This document shows, piece after piece, positions 44,905 through 53,572 of a stretch of DNA of 64,000 bases. The stretch comes from Flavobacterium ammonificans (lineage in GTDB: Bacteria > Bacteroidota > Bacteroidia > Flavobacteriales > Flavobacteriaceae), in assembly GCF_020886115.1 (NCBI RefSeq), contig NZ_AP025185.1, positions 1,426,001 to 1,490,000 on the forward strand. The letters run 5' to 3'. Under the pieces are notes generated by a model that saw only the letters and a program-made list of their open reading frames with translations, was not told where the DNA came from and did no database searches. Position 1 is the stretch's first letter; each line of letters starts with the position of its first letter. The position numbers were made by a program, and so were the translations under genes.

Positions 44905-46167
44905 ATGTGCTTCAAAAAAATAATTTTGGTATTGCTGTTCCTGATTTCTTTTTCAGGAAAGGCCTCTTATATTTTGTTGCCTATGGATGAAACGACTCAA
45001 CAAAATCATTTAAAGGCCTACGGAATTACCTATTGGTGTTTGGATAAAAGTTATAAGGTTAATTGGTTACTAAACTATAGAGGTGGTTCCTTTTTATTAC
45101 CTGATGCTGACGAAATCCGAAAAGAATGCCAGATTCGTGGAGTAAGTTTTGAAATCCTTTCGGATGGAGAACAAGAAGCTATTTTGAATGAAATTTCGAG
45201 TCCCTCACAAAATATGGAGTCGGTTTTATTAGAAAAAGCCCCCAAAATTGCGGTTTATACTCCCAAAGGTAAACAACCTTGGGACGATGCAGTAACTTTA
45301 GTGCTGACCTATGCTGAGATTCCATTTACTCCCATTTATGATCAAGAAGTATTATCTGACCAACTGCTATTATACGATTGGTTGCACTTGCATCATGAAG
45401 ATTTTACAGGACAATACGGAAAATTTTATGCAGCCTATCGGAACGTTCCTTGGTATATAGAGCAAAAGGTAGCAGCAGAAAAGTTGGCAGAGCAATTAGG
45501 GTTTTCTAAGGTTTCGCAAGAAAAAGGTGCGGTGGCCAAAAAAATTCGCGATTTTGTCATTGGTGGGGGCTTTATGTTTGCGATGTGTTCTGCTACAGAT
45601 AGTTTTGATATTGCTTTGGCTGCTGACGGAATTGATATATGTGAAGCTATGTTTGATGGAGATCCAAGTGAACCTAGTTATCAGTCCAAATTGAATTACG
45701 ACAATGCGTTTGCGTTTAAAAATTTTACTTTGGAACGAAAACCTGAGCAATATGAGTTTTCCGATATTGACATGACTTCTAAAAGACAAATTCCACCAGA
45801 CAAGGATTACTTTACTTTAATGGAATTTTCAGCTAAATGGGATCCCATTCCGAGTATGTTATGTCAAAATCATACGCAATTAATTAAAGGATTTATGGGA
45901 CAAACTACCGCTTTTGATACAAATTTTGTCAAGTCTAATGTCTTGGTTTTAGGAAGTTGTGAATTGAATAGTGAAGTGCGTTATTTGCATGGGCAAAAAG
46001 GTAAAGGAATGTTCAGTTTTTACTCGGGACATGATCCAGAAGATTTTCAACATCAAGTAGGTGATCCTCCAACGGTTTTAGATTTACATCCGAATTCACC
46101 TGGCTATCGATTGATTTTAAACAATGTTTTATTTCCTGCTGCTAAGAAGAAAAAACAAAAGACCTAA
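44905..46167 (+). CDS. Secreted conserved protein, possibly ThuA/GATase-like
   Basis: A 420-residue protein with a signal peptide (about 1-21, ending SGKAS). A central alpha/beta region has VIGGGFMFAMCSATDSFDIALAA (in part GGGFMFAMCSATD), which looks like a nucleophile elbow of glutamine-amidotransferase-like or ThuA folds, although the usual triad is not proven. The N-terminal part contains LKAYGITYWCLDKSYKVNWLLNYRGGSF. I recall similar proteins carrying an asparagine synthetase B label, but no ATP-pyrophosphatase loop or N-terminal Cys nucleophile is seen, so that name would be misleading. It is alone on its strand. Confidence 0.68.
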   Translation: MCFKKIILVLLFLISFSGKASYILLPMDETTQQNHLKAYGITYWCLDKSYKVNWLLNYRGGSFLLPDADEIRKECQIRGVSFEILSDGEQEAILNEISSPSQNMESVLLEKAPKIAVYTPKGKQPWDDAVTLVLTYAEIPFTPIYDQEVLSDQLLLYDWLHLHHEDFTGQYGKFYAAYRNVPWYIEQKVAAEKLAEQLGFSKVSQEKGAVAKKIRDFVIGGGFMFAMCSATDSFDIALAADGIDICEAMFDGDPSEPSYQSKLNYDNAFAFKNFTLERKPEQYEFSDIDMTSKRQIPPDKDYFTLMEFSAKWDPIPSMLCQNHTQLIKGFMGQTTAFDTNFVKSNVLVLGSCELNSEVRYLHGQKGKGMFSFYSGHDPEDFQHQVGDPPTVLDLHPNSPGYRLILNNVLFPAAKKKKQKT

Positions 46168-46192
46168 TTCATAATAATTTTAACATTAACCA

Positions 46193-46227
46193 AAAGTTTG
46201 CTTTTTGCAAACTTTATACTATATTTG
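46193..46227 (+). promoter_or_regulatory. higBA promoter with inverted-repeat operator
   Basis: TTTG (46197-46200), a 19-base spacer and TATATTTG (46220-46227) form a complete promoter. Overlying the TTTG is a perfect inverted repeat: AAAGTTTGC (46193-46201), spacer TTTTT, GCAAACTTT (46207-46215). It is a likely operator for the downstream HTH antitoxin. The -7 element ends only 4 bases before the higB ATG at 46232, so the transcript is probably leaderless or nearly so. Confidence 0.75.
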
Positions 46228-46231
46228 CCCC

Positions 46232-46558
46232 ATGAAAATTCTTGTAAAGAAAACCATTTTGTTTTACATTAATAAATACCCTATTGCCAAAACACAGCTT
46301 TTAATTTGGTACAATGAGTTTTCAAAATTAGAGTTTCATAATTTTAATGAATTAAAACAAGTATACGGAAACGCAAGTATAGTAAATAATGAAAGAGTCG
46401 TTTTTAATATTAAAGGGAATGATTTTAGATTGGTTGTCTCAATTAATTTTTCACAAACAGCCTGTTATGTGATTTGGTTTGGGACACATTCTGAATATGA
46501 CAAAATTAAGGTAGAAACTGTTGCTTTTGATACAGCAATTTTAGCATATAAAAAATAA
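46232..46558 (+). CDS. higB: HigB-type toxin (mRNA interferase family)
   Basis: Start at the ATG at 46232 (MKILVKKTILFYI), giving 108 residues; a longer frame would start with TTG upstream of the promoter -7 element and is unlikely. The body matches HigB toxins: YPIAKTQLLIWYNEF, NFNELKQVYGNASIVNNERVVFNIKGNDFRLVV (in part FNIKGNDFRLVVSINF), and WFGTHSEYDKI. These cleave mRNA on the ribosome. The toxin precedes its antitoxin (5 bases apart), the usual order for HigBA. Confidence 0.88.
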   Translation: MKILVKKTILFYINKYPIAKTQLLIWYNEFSKLEFHNFNELKQVYGNASIVNNERVVFNIKGNDFRLVVSINFSQTACYVIWFGTHSEYDKIKVETVAFDTAILAYKK

Positions 46559-46563
46559 TAATT

Positions 46564-46920
46564 ATGAATTGGAAAGTTTTAAAAACGGAAGAAGATTATA
46601 ATACCGCGTCTTTGCGATTGATGGAATTATTCCATGCAGCTCCTAATACTCTAGAAGGAGATGAATTAGAATTATTATTAGTTTTAGTTAAAGATTATGA
46701 TGATAAACATTATGAGTTACCAGAATTAGATGCCTTAGAAGTAATAAAGTATAAAATGGAAGAAATGGGGTTGAAAGCAAAAGATTTGGAACCTATTATA
46801 GGTAGCAAAGGACATGTATCAGCTATTCTTTCAGGTAAACGCGAAATTACTTTGAAAATGGCTCAAAAACTGAAGAATTATTTTAGCATTCCTGCCGAGG
46901 TGTTTTTGCATAGTGCATAG
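46564..46920 (+). CDS. higA: HigA-type antitoxin with HTH domain
   Basis: A 118-residue antitoxin. The N-terminal part (about 1-50) is acidic and probably binds the toxin. The XRE-like HTH covers about 62-115: ALEVIKYKMEEMGLKAKDLEPIIGSKGHVSAILSGKREITLKMAQKLKNYFSI (in part LEPIIGSKGHVSAILSGKREI). It should bind the inverted repeat upstream of higB and repress the operon. It ends 10 bases before the converging nuclease-like gene. Confidence 0.88.
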   Translation: MNWKVLKTEEDYNTASLRLMELFHAAPNTLEGDELELLLVLVKDYDDKHYELPELDALEVIKYKMEEMGLKAKDLEPIIGSKGHVSAILSGKREITLKMAQKLKNYFSIPAEVFLHSA

Positions 46921-46930
46921 TTTTAAATTA

Positions 46931-47734
46931 TCAATTCAAACTAAACTCTATCCAAATAGGGCAGTGGTCAGATATAGTTCTAGCCTCTTTTAATGATTGA
47001 AAGTTTTGGTAAAAAGGAATTACACCTGAATTTAACTTTCTGATTTTTGATTTTGAAAAAAATAGATTGTCATATTCAGAGGCGAGGCATACTCCATTTT
47101 TACAACTGCGTTTTAACGAAGTTTTTTGGTTCACTAAAGCCGAAGCATATCCCATTTTTCGTAAAGGATCAAATACAGAATGTGATTGTGGACAATTGAA
47201 ATCTCCCGCAAAAATTAGATTAAGTTTAGGATATGCTGATGGAAAATATTTGAAATATTTAATTTCTCTTTCAGGTTGCTGACTTTTAGTAATGGCGTGA
47301 AAGGATACAACTGTAAATTGCTTTTTGTTGTATTCAAAAGTGCATAAATAGGGTTCGCGTTCCATAACTAACGCGTATTTTTTTTCGAGCCAAGCTTTTC
47401 CTATTTTCTTAATTATTGCTGATTTCCAAAGAAAAGCATAGCGTTCGGTTTTGCTAGGCGTACTTGTAGTTGGATCACTGATGGTATACTCCCATTTGTT
47501 TCCTTTTCTATTAAGTTCGTCAGCGAGCCATGCAACAGCTTGTGCGCCTCCGTAACCCGCTACGACTTCTTGTACTGCAACTACATCGTATTTATTTAAT
47601 TGAGTGGCAATATAGGCTATTTCGTCATTAGATTTTGATTTGCCAAAGTTTTCAATATTCCAAGAGATCATTTTAACTTGACTAAAGCCAGAAGAATATA
47701 GGAAAAGGAATAATAGAATAATTAGTTTTTTCAT
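46931..47734 (-). CDS. Secreted endonuclease/exonuclease/phosphatase family protein
   Basis: A 267-residue protein with a signal peptide (MKKLIILLFLFLYSSGFS). The DNase I-like fold is complete: SWNIENFG (about 24-31), VVAVQEV (metal Glu, about 52-58), SFHAI (His, about 140), FAGDFNCPQ (about 175-183) and the C-terminal SDHCPIW (about 256-262) that carries the general base His. It may be an extracellular or periplasmic nuclease or phosphatase; the substrate is unknown. Confidence 0.87.
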   Translation of the reverse strand: MKKLIILLFLFLYSSGFSQVKMISWNIENFGKSKSNDEIAYIATQLNKYDVVAVQEVVAGYGGAQAVAWLADELNRKGNKWEYTISDPTTSTPSKTERYAFLWKSAIIKKIGKAWLEKKYALVMEREPYLCTFEYNKKQFTVVSFHAITKSQQPEREIKYFKYFPSAYPKLNLIFAGDFNCPQSHSVFDPLRKMGYASALVNQKTSLKRSCKNGVCLASEYDNLFFSKSKIRKLNSGVIPFYQNFQSLKEARTISDHCPIWIEFSLN

Positions 47735-47904
47735 AAGACTGAATTTGGGTTACTTCAAAAATAGTTTATTTGATATAAAGACACAAAGGCATTAAGATTT
47801 AAATTTATTTAAAACTAAATAAGCTCCTTTAGCAGCTAAATATTGGGAGATAGGTTGATTAAGAATTTTTAGTCCGTTGGCATGAAATTAATAATATTAT
47901 TTTG

Positions 47905-47956
47905 CCATAGATTAAAAAGGATTTCAAAAAATTTTTATAAATCTGCGAATCTGCGG
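47905..47956. repeat. Short imperfect inverted-repeat element
   Basis: The left end CCATAGATT (47905-47913) and the reverse complement of the right end AATCTGCGG (47948-47956) agree at 7 of 9 positions, and AATCTGCG occurs twice in tandem at the right. It resembles the AATCTG(C/T)GG-type spacer repeats often seen in Flavobacteria. Function unknown. Confidence 0.45.
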
Positions 47957-47978
47957 TTGAATTTTATATTTTTCCAAC

Positions 47979-48008
47979 AAAAAACCCCAATCTTTCGATT
48001 GAGGTTTC
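47979..48008 (-). terminator. Terminator of thrS-infC-rpmI-rplT
   Basis: On the minus strand the stem AACCTCAATC, loop GAAA and GATTGGGGTT are followed by a T run. It lies about 40 bases past the rplT stop codon. Confidence 0.88.
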
Positions 48009-48046
48009 TCTATAAGTAAGTAATCTAAATTGAGTTGATAAAACGT

Positions 48047-48391
48047 TTATTTTACTTTATTAAGTATTGCTTTGAAAGCTTCTGGGTGGTTCATAGCTAA
48101 ATCTGCAAGAACTTTACGGTTCAATTCGATATTGTTAGCTTTAACTTTTCCCATGAATTGAGAATAAGACATTCCTTCCAAACGAGCTCCAGCGTTGATA
48201 CGTTGAATCCATAAAGCACGGAAATTTCTTTTATTCACTTTTCTGTCACGGTAAGCGTAGCACATTGCTTTCTCTACCGCGTTCTTAGCAACTGTCCAAA
48301 CGTTTTTACGTCTACCAAAGAAACCTTTGGCTTGCTTCATTATTTTTTTTCTTCTTGCTCTTTTAGCAACTGAATTTACCGATCTTGGCAT
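48047..48391 (-). CDS. rplT: 50S ribosomal protein L20
   Basis: A 114-residue protein of normal length, with the basic N-terminal extension [30 protein letters not shown] (in part [18 protein letters not shown]) and the globular part with [21 protein letters not shown]. It is needed for 50S assembly, and in other bacteria represses its own operon by binding its mRNA. It follows rpmI after 126 bases, an unusually long gap for this pair, which may hold a leader element. Confidence 0.97.
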   Translation of the reverse strand: MPRSVNSVAKRARRKKIMKQAKGFFGRRKNVWTVAKNAVEKAMCYAYRDRKVNKRNFRALWIQRINAGARLEGMSYSQFMGKVKANNIELNRKVLADLAMNHPEAFKAILNKVK

Positions 48392-48517
48392 AATTTTACT
48401 GTTTTTTTTGTAGCAGGCGTCCCGAATTTAATCAAGAGAACTTAAGGCCATACTCCAAGGTTATTAAATTGTTTTTAACCTAAAGAATTATTTTTGTAAT
48501 TGACAATAAATCGTCGA
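48392..48517 (-). promoter_or_regulatory. Possible L20-type leader between rpmI and rplT
   Basis: This 126-base gap has no frame and contains several short complementary pieces on the minus strand: GAGTA with TTCTC near the CTTAAG palindrome, and TTAA pieces flanking AGTTCTCTTG. Ribosomal-protein operons of other bacteria use such gaps for L20-dependent control. The claim is inference from gap length and local complementarity only. Confidence 0.3.
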
Positions 48518-48715
48518 TTAGATAATTCTTAATTGTTGTTTGATGCTTTTTTCATCTGATTGGTGAACTAACGCTGAGTGAGTCAAAGCTAATTTACGTT
48601 TTTTAGATTTTTTAGTCAAGATATGACTTTTAAAAGCATGCTTTCTTTTAATCTTTCCAGAACCAGTAACTTTAAAACGTTTCTTGGCGCTAGATTTGGT
48701 TTTCATTTTAGGCAT
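48518..48715 (-). CDS. rpmI: 50S ribosomal protein L35
   Basis: A 65-residue, very basic protein: [41 protein letters not shown] (in part [20 protein letters not shown]), which is the full family pattern. It lies between infC and rplT, the usual order. Confidence 0.97.
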   Translation of the reverse strand: MPKMKTKSSAKKRFKVTGSGKIKRKHAFKSHILTKKSKKRKLALTHSALVHQSDEKSIKQQLRII

Positions 48716-48801
48716 TTTTTCCTAGTGTTTTTAATTTATCTTACTTACTGTCTTTACGAGTTTGCGAAGCAATCTCAATATTAGTTTCCCTTTTTCTCTA
48801 A

Positions 48802-48817
48802 ACACTTTTAAAAGTGT
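48802..48817. other. Perfect palindrome in the infC-rpmI gap
   Basis: ACACTTTTAAAAGTGT is a perfect 16-base palindrome, 10 bases past the infC stop codon on the minus strand. It is not followed by a T run, so it is more likely an mRNA-processing or stability hairpin than a terminator. Confidence 0.5.
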
Positions 48818-48827
48818 GAAGTCAGGA

Positions 48828-49382
48828 TTATTTCTTTTTCTTAGGAGCAATGAACATAATCATTCTCTTTCCTTCAAGAACTGGCATCGCTTCTACTTTA
48901 CCATGTTCTTCTAAATCAGTTGCCAAACGTAATAATAAAATTTGACCTTGATCTTTGTAAATGATTGAACGTCCTTTAAAGAAAACAAAAGCTTTCAATT
49001 TAGAACCTTCTTTCAAGAATTTTTCAGCATTCTTTCTTTTGAATTCGTAATCATGCTCATCGGTTTGAGGACCAAAACGAATTTCTTTAATCACCACTTG
49101 TGTTGATTTAGCTTTCAAAACCTTTTCGCGTTTCTTTTGCTCATAGACAAACTTTTTGTAGTCCATGATTTTACAAACGGGTGGATCTGCATTTGGCGAA
49201 ATTTCAACCAAATCCAATTCAAATTCGTCAGCTAATTTCAAAGCATCTGCAGTTTTAAAAACTCCAGGCTCAATATTTTCACCTACAAGACGTACTTCTG
49301 GTACACGAATAAAATTATTAATTCGGTGTGCATCTTTCTTTTCTACTCGAGGTTGGTAACCTCTGTTGCTTCTTATTGCTAT
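48828..49382 (-). CDS. infC: Translation initiation factor IF-3 with a non-AUG start
   Basis: The frame is open well past the first ATG-like or TTG codon: upstream of TTG at 49241 it encodes the IF-3 N-terminal domain ([20 protein letters not shown], then [17 protein letters not shown]), which homologues include. No ATG, GTG or TTG precedes this; the fitting start is ATA at 49382 (ATA GCA ATA AGA AGC), giving 184 residues. The thrS stop codon lies 16 bases upstream. The C-terminal domain runs from about 105 ([23 protein letters not shown]). Rare starts of infC are a known device by which IF-3 limits its own synthesis. Confidence 0.85.
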   Translation of the reverse strand: MAIRSNRGYQPRVEKKDAHRINNFIRVPEVRLVGENIEPGVFKTADALKLADEFELDLVEISPNADPPVCKIMDYKKFVYEQKKREKVLKAKSTQVVIKEIRFGPQTDEHDYEFKRKNAEKFLKEGSKLKAFVFFKGRSIIYKDQGQILLLRLATDLEEHGKVEAMPVLEGKRMIMFIAPKKKK

Positions 49383-49398
49383 GGCTTTAAAATTTAAG

Positions 49399-51345
49399 TT
49401 AAACTGTAAATACTTTTAATGTTTTGTTGATCTCTTCAGTAACAATAGCGGCAAATTCCTCTATGGTAACTGTTATATTTCCTTTTCCTTCTTGACCGTG
49501 ACGTCGAATAGAAATTGTACCGTTTTTTTCTTCTTCTTCACCCACAATCAGCATGAAAGGCGTTTTTTGCATTTCAGCATCTCTAATTTTCTTCCCGATT
49601 GTTTCGTTTCGGTTGTCAATTAGGGCGCGAATTTCGTGATTTTCTAGCAAATCTAAAACTTTTTTAGCATATATTTCGTATTTCTCGCTCAATGACAAGA
49701 TAATAGCTTGTTCTGGCATTAACCATAATGGGAAATTACCAGCAGTATGCTCTAATAAAATAGCTATGAAACGTTCCATTGAACCAAATGGAGCGCGGTG
49801 AATCATTACCGGTCTGTGTAATTGATCGTCAGAACCTTTGTAAGTCAAATCGAAACGTTCTGGCAAGTTGTAATCTACCTGAATAGTTCCTAATTGCCAT
49901 TGTCTTCCTAAAGCATCTTTTACCATGAAATCCAGTTTTGGACCATAAAAAGCAGCTTCGCCATATTCCACAACAGTATTCAATCCTTTATCTCTAGCAG
50001 CATTGATAATGGCATTTTCTGCTTTTTCCCAATTTTCATCGGAACCAATGTACTTTTCTCTGTTTTCTTGGTCGCGTAATGAAATTTGAGCAGTGAAGTT
50101 TTCAAATCCTAATGAACCGAAAACATACAATACTAAATCAATTACTTTCTTGAATTCTTCGTCCAATTGTTCAGGTGTACAGAAAATATGCGCATCATCT
50201 TGAGTAAATCCTCTTACACGAGTCAATCCGTGTAATTCTCCACTTTGTTCGTAACGATACACCGTTCCAAATTCTGCATAACGTTTTGGTAAATCTTTGT
50301 ATGACCAAGGACGAACATTGTAAATCTCACAGTGATGAGGACAGTTCATTGGTTTTAACAAAAACTCTTCACCTTCTGCAGGTGTATTGATGGGTTGGAA
50401 ACTATCGGCACCATATTTAGCATAGTGTCCAGAAGTCACGTACAATTCTTTTTGACCAATATGTGGTGTCACTACTTGTTCGTATCCTGCTTTTTTCTGT
50501 GCTCTTTTCAAAAATTGCTCCAAACGATCACGCAAAGCAGCTCCTTTTGGCAACCACAAAGGCAAACCTTGTCCAACTTTAGTTGAAAAAGCAAATAATT
50601 CCAATTCTTTTCCTAGTTTTCTATGGTCGCGACGTTTCGCCTCTTCCAACAATTCTAGGTATTCAGTTAAGTCTTTTTGTTTTGGGAATGATATTCCGTA
50701 GACACGAGTTAACTGTTTGTTTTTTTCGTCTCCTCTCCAGTAAGCACCGGCTACACTCATTACTTTCATTGCCTTAATAATTCCAGTATTTGGAATATGA
50801 CCTCCACGACATAAATCGGTGAAGGTAGAGTGGTCACAAAAAGTAATAGTTCCGTCTTCTAGGTTCGAAATTAATTCAGTTTTATAAACATTGTCTTTGT
50901 AGACTTCAAGTGCTTCTGCTTTTGAAACAGGGCGCAATTTGAATTCGTGTTTGTCTCTTGAAATTTCTAATACGCGGTCTTCAATTTTTTTGAAATCGGC
51001 ATCGGTAATTTTATGATCTTCAAAATCAACATCGTAATAAAATCCGTTAGCAATTGCAGGTCCAAGGGTTAATTTGATACCTGGGTACATTTCCTCTAAA
51101 ACTTGAGCCATAACGTGCGAAGTAGAGTGCCAAAACGCTTTTTTTCCTCCTTCGTCATTCCAAGTAAAAAGAACAAGACTACCATCTGTGGTCAAAGGCG
51201 TAACGGTTTCAACGGTAGTACCATTGAATGAAGCAGAAATTACATTTCTAGCTAATCCTTCGCTAATGCTTTTTGCAACGTCCATTGGGGTAATCCCAGC
51301 TGCAAATTCTTTCACAGACCCATCGGGTAAAGTAATCTTAATCAT
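49399..51345 (-). CDS. thrS: Threonine-tRNA ligase
   Basis: A 648-residue class II synthetase. TGS domain at about 1-62, editing/SAD domain at about 65-230 ([17 protein letters not shown] has the HxxxH-type editing site), catalytic core at about 245-540 with [13 protein letters not shown] (zinc Cys and motif 2 side, about 332-344), [13 protein letters not shown] and [11 protein letters not shown], and an anticodon-binding domain at about 545-645. It leads the thrS-infC-rpmI-rplT operon. A full promoter is seen upstream (51367-51398). Confidence 0.96.
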   Translation of the reverse strand: MIKITLPDGSVKEFAAGITPMDVAKSISEGLARNVISASFNGTTVETVTPLTTDGSLVLFTWNDEGGKKAFWHSTSHVMAQVLEEMYPGIKLTLGPAIANGFYYDVDFEDHKITDADFKKIEDRVLEISRDKHEFKLRPVSKAEALEVYKDNVYKTELISNLEDGTITFCDHSTFTDLCRGGHIPNTGIIKAMKVMSVAGAYWRGDEKNKQLTRVYGISFPKQKDLTEYLELLEEAKRRDHRKLGKELELFAFSTKVGQGLPLWLPKGAALRDRLEQFLKRAQKKAGYEQVVTPHIGQKELYVTSGHYAKYGADSFQPINTPAEGEEFLLKPMNCPHHCEIYNVRPWSYKDLPKRYAEFGTVYRYEQSGELHGLTRVRGFTQDDAHIFCTPEQLDEEFKKVIDLVLYVFGSLGFENFTAQISLRDQENREKYIGSDENWEKAENAIINAARDKGLNTVVEYGEAAFYGPKLDFMVKDALGRQWQLGTIQVDYNLPERFDLTYKGSDDQLHRPVMIHRAPFGSMERFIAILLEHTAGNFPLWLMPEQAIILSLSEKYEIYAKKVLDLLENHEIRALIDNRNETIGKKIRDAEMQKTPFMLIVGEEEEKNGTISIRRHGQEGKGNITVTIEEFAAIVTEEINKTLKVFTV

Positions 51346-51366
51346 TTTTAACTATTTTTAGGAATG

Positions 51367-51398
51367 CAAATATAGACTATTGAAAAAACACTTACAAA
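51367..51398 (-). promoter_or_regulatory. thrS operon promoter
   Basis: On the minus strand TTTG (51398-51395), a 20-base spacer and TATATTTG (51374-51367), 21 bases before the thrS ATG. A short leader of about 15 bases is implied, too short for a T-box or attenuator. Confidence 0.7.
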
Positions 51399-51519
51399 AT
51401 ATAAGCAGGGTTTGTGAGCGGTTTTTCGTGGTTTTCGGCAAATAAATCCCATATAATTATAAAAACACAAGCTTATTCTAAAATTGACTCGAGAAGTTTC
51501 GATACTGAAAACTATTCTT

Positions 51520-51527
51520 TACTTTTG
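51520..51527 (+). promoter_or_regulatory. -7 element of pyrD
   Basis: TACTTTTG at 51520-51527, with a leader of about 15 bases before the ATG at 51548. Confidence 0.5.
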
Positions 51528-51547
51528 CATCACACAATTACAACACT

Positions 51548-52567
51548 ATGTACAAACTACTAATTCGTCCGATACTTTTCTGTTTTGATCCCGAAAAAGT
51601 ACATTATTTTACCTTTTCTTTAATTCGAAGACTTGCTAAAATTCCTGGTTTTTCATTACTTTTTCGTGCTTTATATGAAGTCAAAGATAGCCGATTAGAA
51701 ACGGAAGTTTTTGGATTGAAATTTAAAAATCCAGTGGGTTTAGCAGCAGGTTTTGATAAAAATGCCGTTTTGTACAAAGAATTGTCTGATTTCGGCTTTG
51801 GATTTATCGAAATAGGTACTATTACTCCAAAAGCACAAGATGGAAATCCAAAAAAACGCTTGTTTCGTTTAAAAGAAGATAGCGCCATTATTAACCGAAT
51901 GGGTTTTAATAACGGCGGAGTGGATGAGGCAGTATTGCGTTTGAAGCAAAATAACGGAGTTTTAATAGGAGGAAATATTGGAAAAAATAAAGTCACTCCA
52001 AACGAAGAAGCTACTTCGGATTATGAAATTTGTTTTGAGGCGCTGTTTGATTATGTGGACTATTTTGTGGTCAATGTGAGTTCGCCAAACACCCCTAATT
52101 TACGTGCTTTACAAGATAAAGAACCTTTAACTGACTTGTTGCAAACTTTACAAAATAAGAATTTGGCTAAGCCAAAGCAGAAACCAATTTTGTTAAAAAT
52201 CGCACCGGATTTAACAGATGAACAATTATTGGATATTATTGATATTATTAATGAAACCAAAATAGCCGGAGTTATCGCTACTAATACCACTTTGTCACGT
52301 GAAGGCTTGGCTTCTGAAAATAAAATAGAAATGGGTGGTTTGTCTGGGAAACCTTTGGCAAAACGTTCAACTGAAGTCATTCGATTTCTATCTGAGAAAA
52401 GCAACAAATCGTTTCCAATTATTGGTGTTGGTGGAATTCACACTGCCGAAGACGCTATAGAAAAGTTGGAAGCCGGAGCCAGTTTGGTTCAATTGTACAC
52501 AGGATTTATTTATGAAGGTCCTGCTTTAGTAAAAGCAATCAACAAAGCCATTTTGCGAAACAAATAA
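51548..52567 (+). CDS. pyrD: Dihydroorotate dehydrogenase (quinone), class 2
   Basis: A 339-residue FMN enzyme that oxidises dihydroorotate at the inner membrane with quinone as acceptor. The N-terminal helix pair ([28 protein letters not shown] in part [16 protein letters not shown]) is the class 2 membrane-binding part. FMN/substrate blocks: [12 protein letters not shown] (about 60-71), NRMGFNNGG (about 116-124), the catalytic Ser in [12 protein letters not shown] (about 174-185), LKIAPDLTD and [11 protein letters not shown]. It is the pyrimidine-synthesis gene nearest to the degenerate dihydroorotase at 7.8 kb, but unlinked. Confidence 0.96.
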   Translation: MYKLLIRPILFCFDPEKVHYFTFSLIRRLAKIPGFSLLFRALYEVKDSRLETEVFGLKFKNPVGLAAGFDKNAVLYKELSDFGFGFIEIGTITPKAQDGNPKKRLFRLKEDSAIINRMGFNNGGVDEAVLRLKQNNGVLIGGNIGKNKVTPNEEATSDYEICFEALFDYVDYFVVNVSSPNTPNLRALQDKEPLTDLLQTLQNKNLAKPKQKPILLKIAPDLTDEQLLDIIDIINETKIAGVIATNTTLSREGLASENKIEMGGLSGKPLAKRSTEVIRFLSEKSNKSFPIIGVGGIHTAEDAIEKLEAGASLVQLYTGFIYEGPALVKAINKAILRNK

Positions 52568-52600
52568 TTTTTTCTTTACATTCGAACTATTGATTTTTCC

Positions 52601-52608
52601 TACCTTTG
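52601..52608 (+). promoter_or_regulatory. -7 element of the HMG-CoA lyase gene
   Basis: TACCTTTG ends 7 bases before the ATG at 52616, so transcription would begin at or next to the start codon (leaderless or almost so). Confidence 0.5.
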
Positions 52609-52615
52609 AATTTCT

Positions 52616-53479
52616 ATGGAAACAGTAAAAATTATCGAATGTCCACGTGATGCTATGCAAGGAATAAAATCTTTTATTCCTACTGCAACTAAGGTGGCTT
52701 ATATTCAGTCTTTACTACGTGTTGGTTTTGACACCATAGATTTTGGAAGTTTTGTTTCGTCAAAAGCCATTCCTCAAATGCAAGATACCGCCGAGGTATT
52801 GGCCCAATTGGATTTGTCGAAAACCCGAAGTAAGTTATTGGCAATCATCGCCAATACACTTGGCGCAGAAGCGGCTTGTAATTTTTCTGAAATTCAGTAT
52901 TTAGGTTTTCCATTTTCTATTTCGGAGAATTTCCAAATGCGTAATACTCACAAAACGATTGCGCAATCTATGATCAGTTTAGAAGAAATTTTGAATTTGG
53001 CTGATGCCAATAATAAAGAAGTTGTCGCTTATCTTTCAATGGGATTTGGTAATCCGTATGGAGATCCTTGGAACACAGAAATTGTAGGAGATTGGACTGA
53101 AAAATTAGCTGCGATGGGAGTAAAAATTGTCTCACTCTCAGACACTATTGGAAGTTCTACTCCTGAAACTATTTCATATTTATTTTCTAATTTGATTTCA
53201 GCCTATCCATCGATTGAATTTGGGGCGCATTTGCATACCACACCTGATTCTTGGTATGAAAAAGTAGATTCAGCATACCAAGCTGGGTGTTTTCGTTTTG
53301 ATGGAGCTATTCAAGGTTTTGGTGGTTGTCCAATGGCGACCAATCATTTGACTGGAAATATGCCTACAGAAAAATTACTTTCTTACTTTACTGCAAAAAA
53401 AGCAAATACCAATTTAAGTCCAATGAGTTTTGAAAGTGCTTATAATGAAGCATCAAAAGTATTTGGGGAGTTTCATTAA
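52616..53479 (+). CDS. Hydroxymethylglutaryl-CoA lyase
   Basis: A 287-residue TIM-barrel lyase that splits HMG-CoA to acetoacetate and acetyl-CoA, in leucine or ketone-body breakdown. ECPRDAMQGIKSFIP at about 8-22 has the Asp/Gln metal-binding start (the family has R-D-G-x-Q; here R-D-A-M-Q), FGSFVSSKAIPQM at about 42-54, HLHTTPD near 201 holds the second metal His pair, and the loop Cys is in GFGGCPMA at about 236-243. R-D-A in place of R-D-G is a mild departure. Confidence 0.9.
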   Translation: METVKIIECPRDAMQGIKSFIPTATKVAYIQSLLRVGFDTIDFGSFVSSKAIPQMQDTAEVLAQLDLSKTRSKLLAIIANTLGAEAACNFSEIQYLGFPFSISENFQMRNTHKTIAQSMISLEEILNLADANNKEVVAYLSMGFGNPYGDPWNTEIVGDWTEKLAAMGVKIVSLSDTIGSSTPETISYLFSNLISAYPSIEFGAHLHTTPDSWYEKVDSAYQAGCFRFDGAIQGFGGCPMATNHLTGNMPTEKLLSYFTAKKANTNLSPMSFESAYNEASKVFGEFH

Positions 53480-53534
53480 TAATCAGTATTAAATTTACTA
53501 ATTTGTTGGTTGTATATTATTGATTAAATTTTTG

Positions 53535-53542
53535 TACATTTG
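53535..53542 (+). promoter_or_regulatory. -7 element of guaB
   Basis: TACATTTG at 53535-53542 with TTG at 53510-53512 (22 bases spacing) makes a good promoter about 30 bases before the guaB ATG. Confidence 0.6.
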
Positions 53543-53572
53543 CATGCAATTTAACAACTACAACAAATTGCA

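Larger units (their letters stand above)
47735..48046. other. Intergenic stretch with no gene
   Basis: 312 bases between the nuclease-like gene and the rplT terminator/gene. It holds the upstream region of the nuclease-like gene, fragments typical of flavobacterial spacers (GACACAAAGGCATTAAGA near 47780), the short inverted-repeat element at 47905-47956 and the rplT terminator. I see no credible reading frame. Confidence 0.6.

Noticed and set aside
46205..46231. Upstream TTG-led extension of higB
   Set aside because: These codons lie within the promoter and operator; the conserved toxin starts at the ATG at 46232.
51346..51547. T-box or attenuator upstream of thrS
   Set aside because: The promoter lies only about 21 bases before the ATG, leaving no room for such an element.
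53501..53572. Purine (guanine/adenine) riboswitch before guaB
   Set aside because: The leader is only about 25 to 30 bases and lacks the conserved three-stem junction, so no riboswitch fits.
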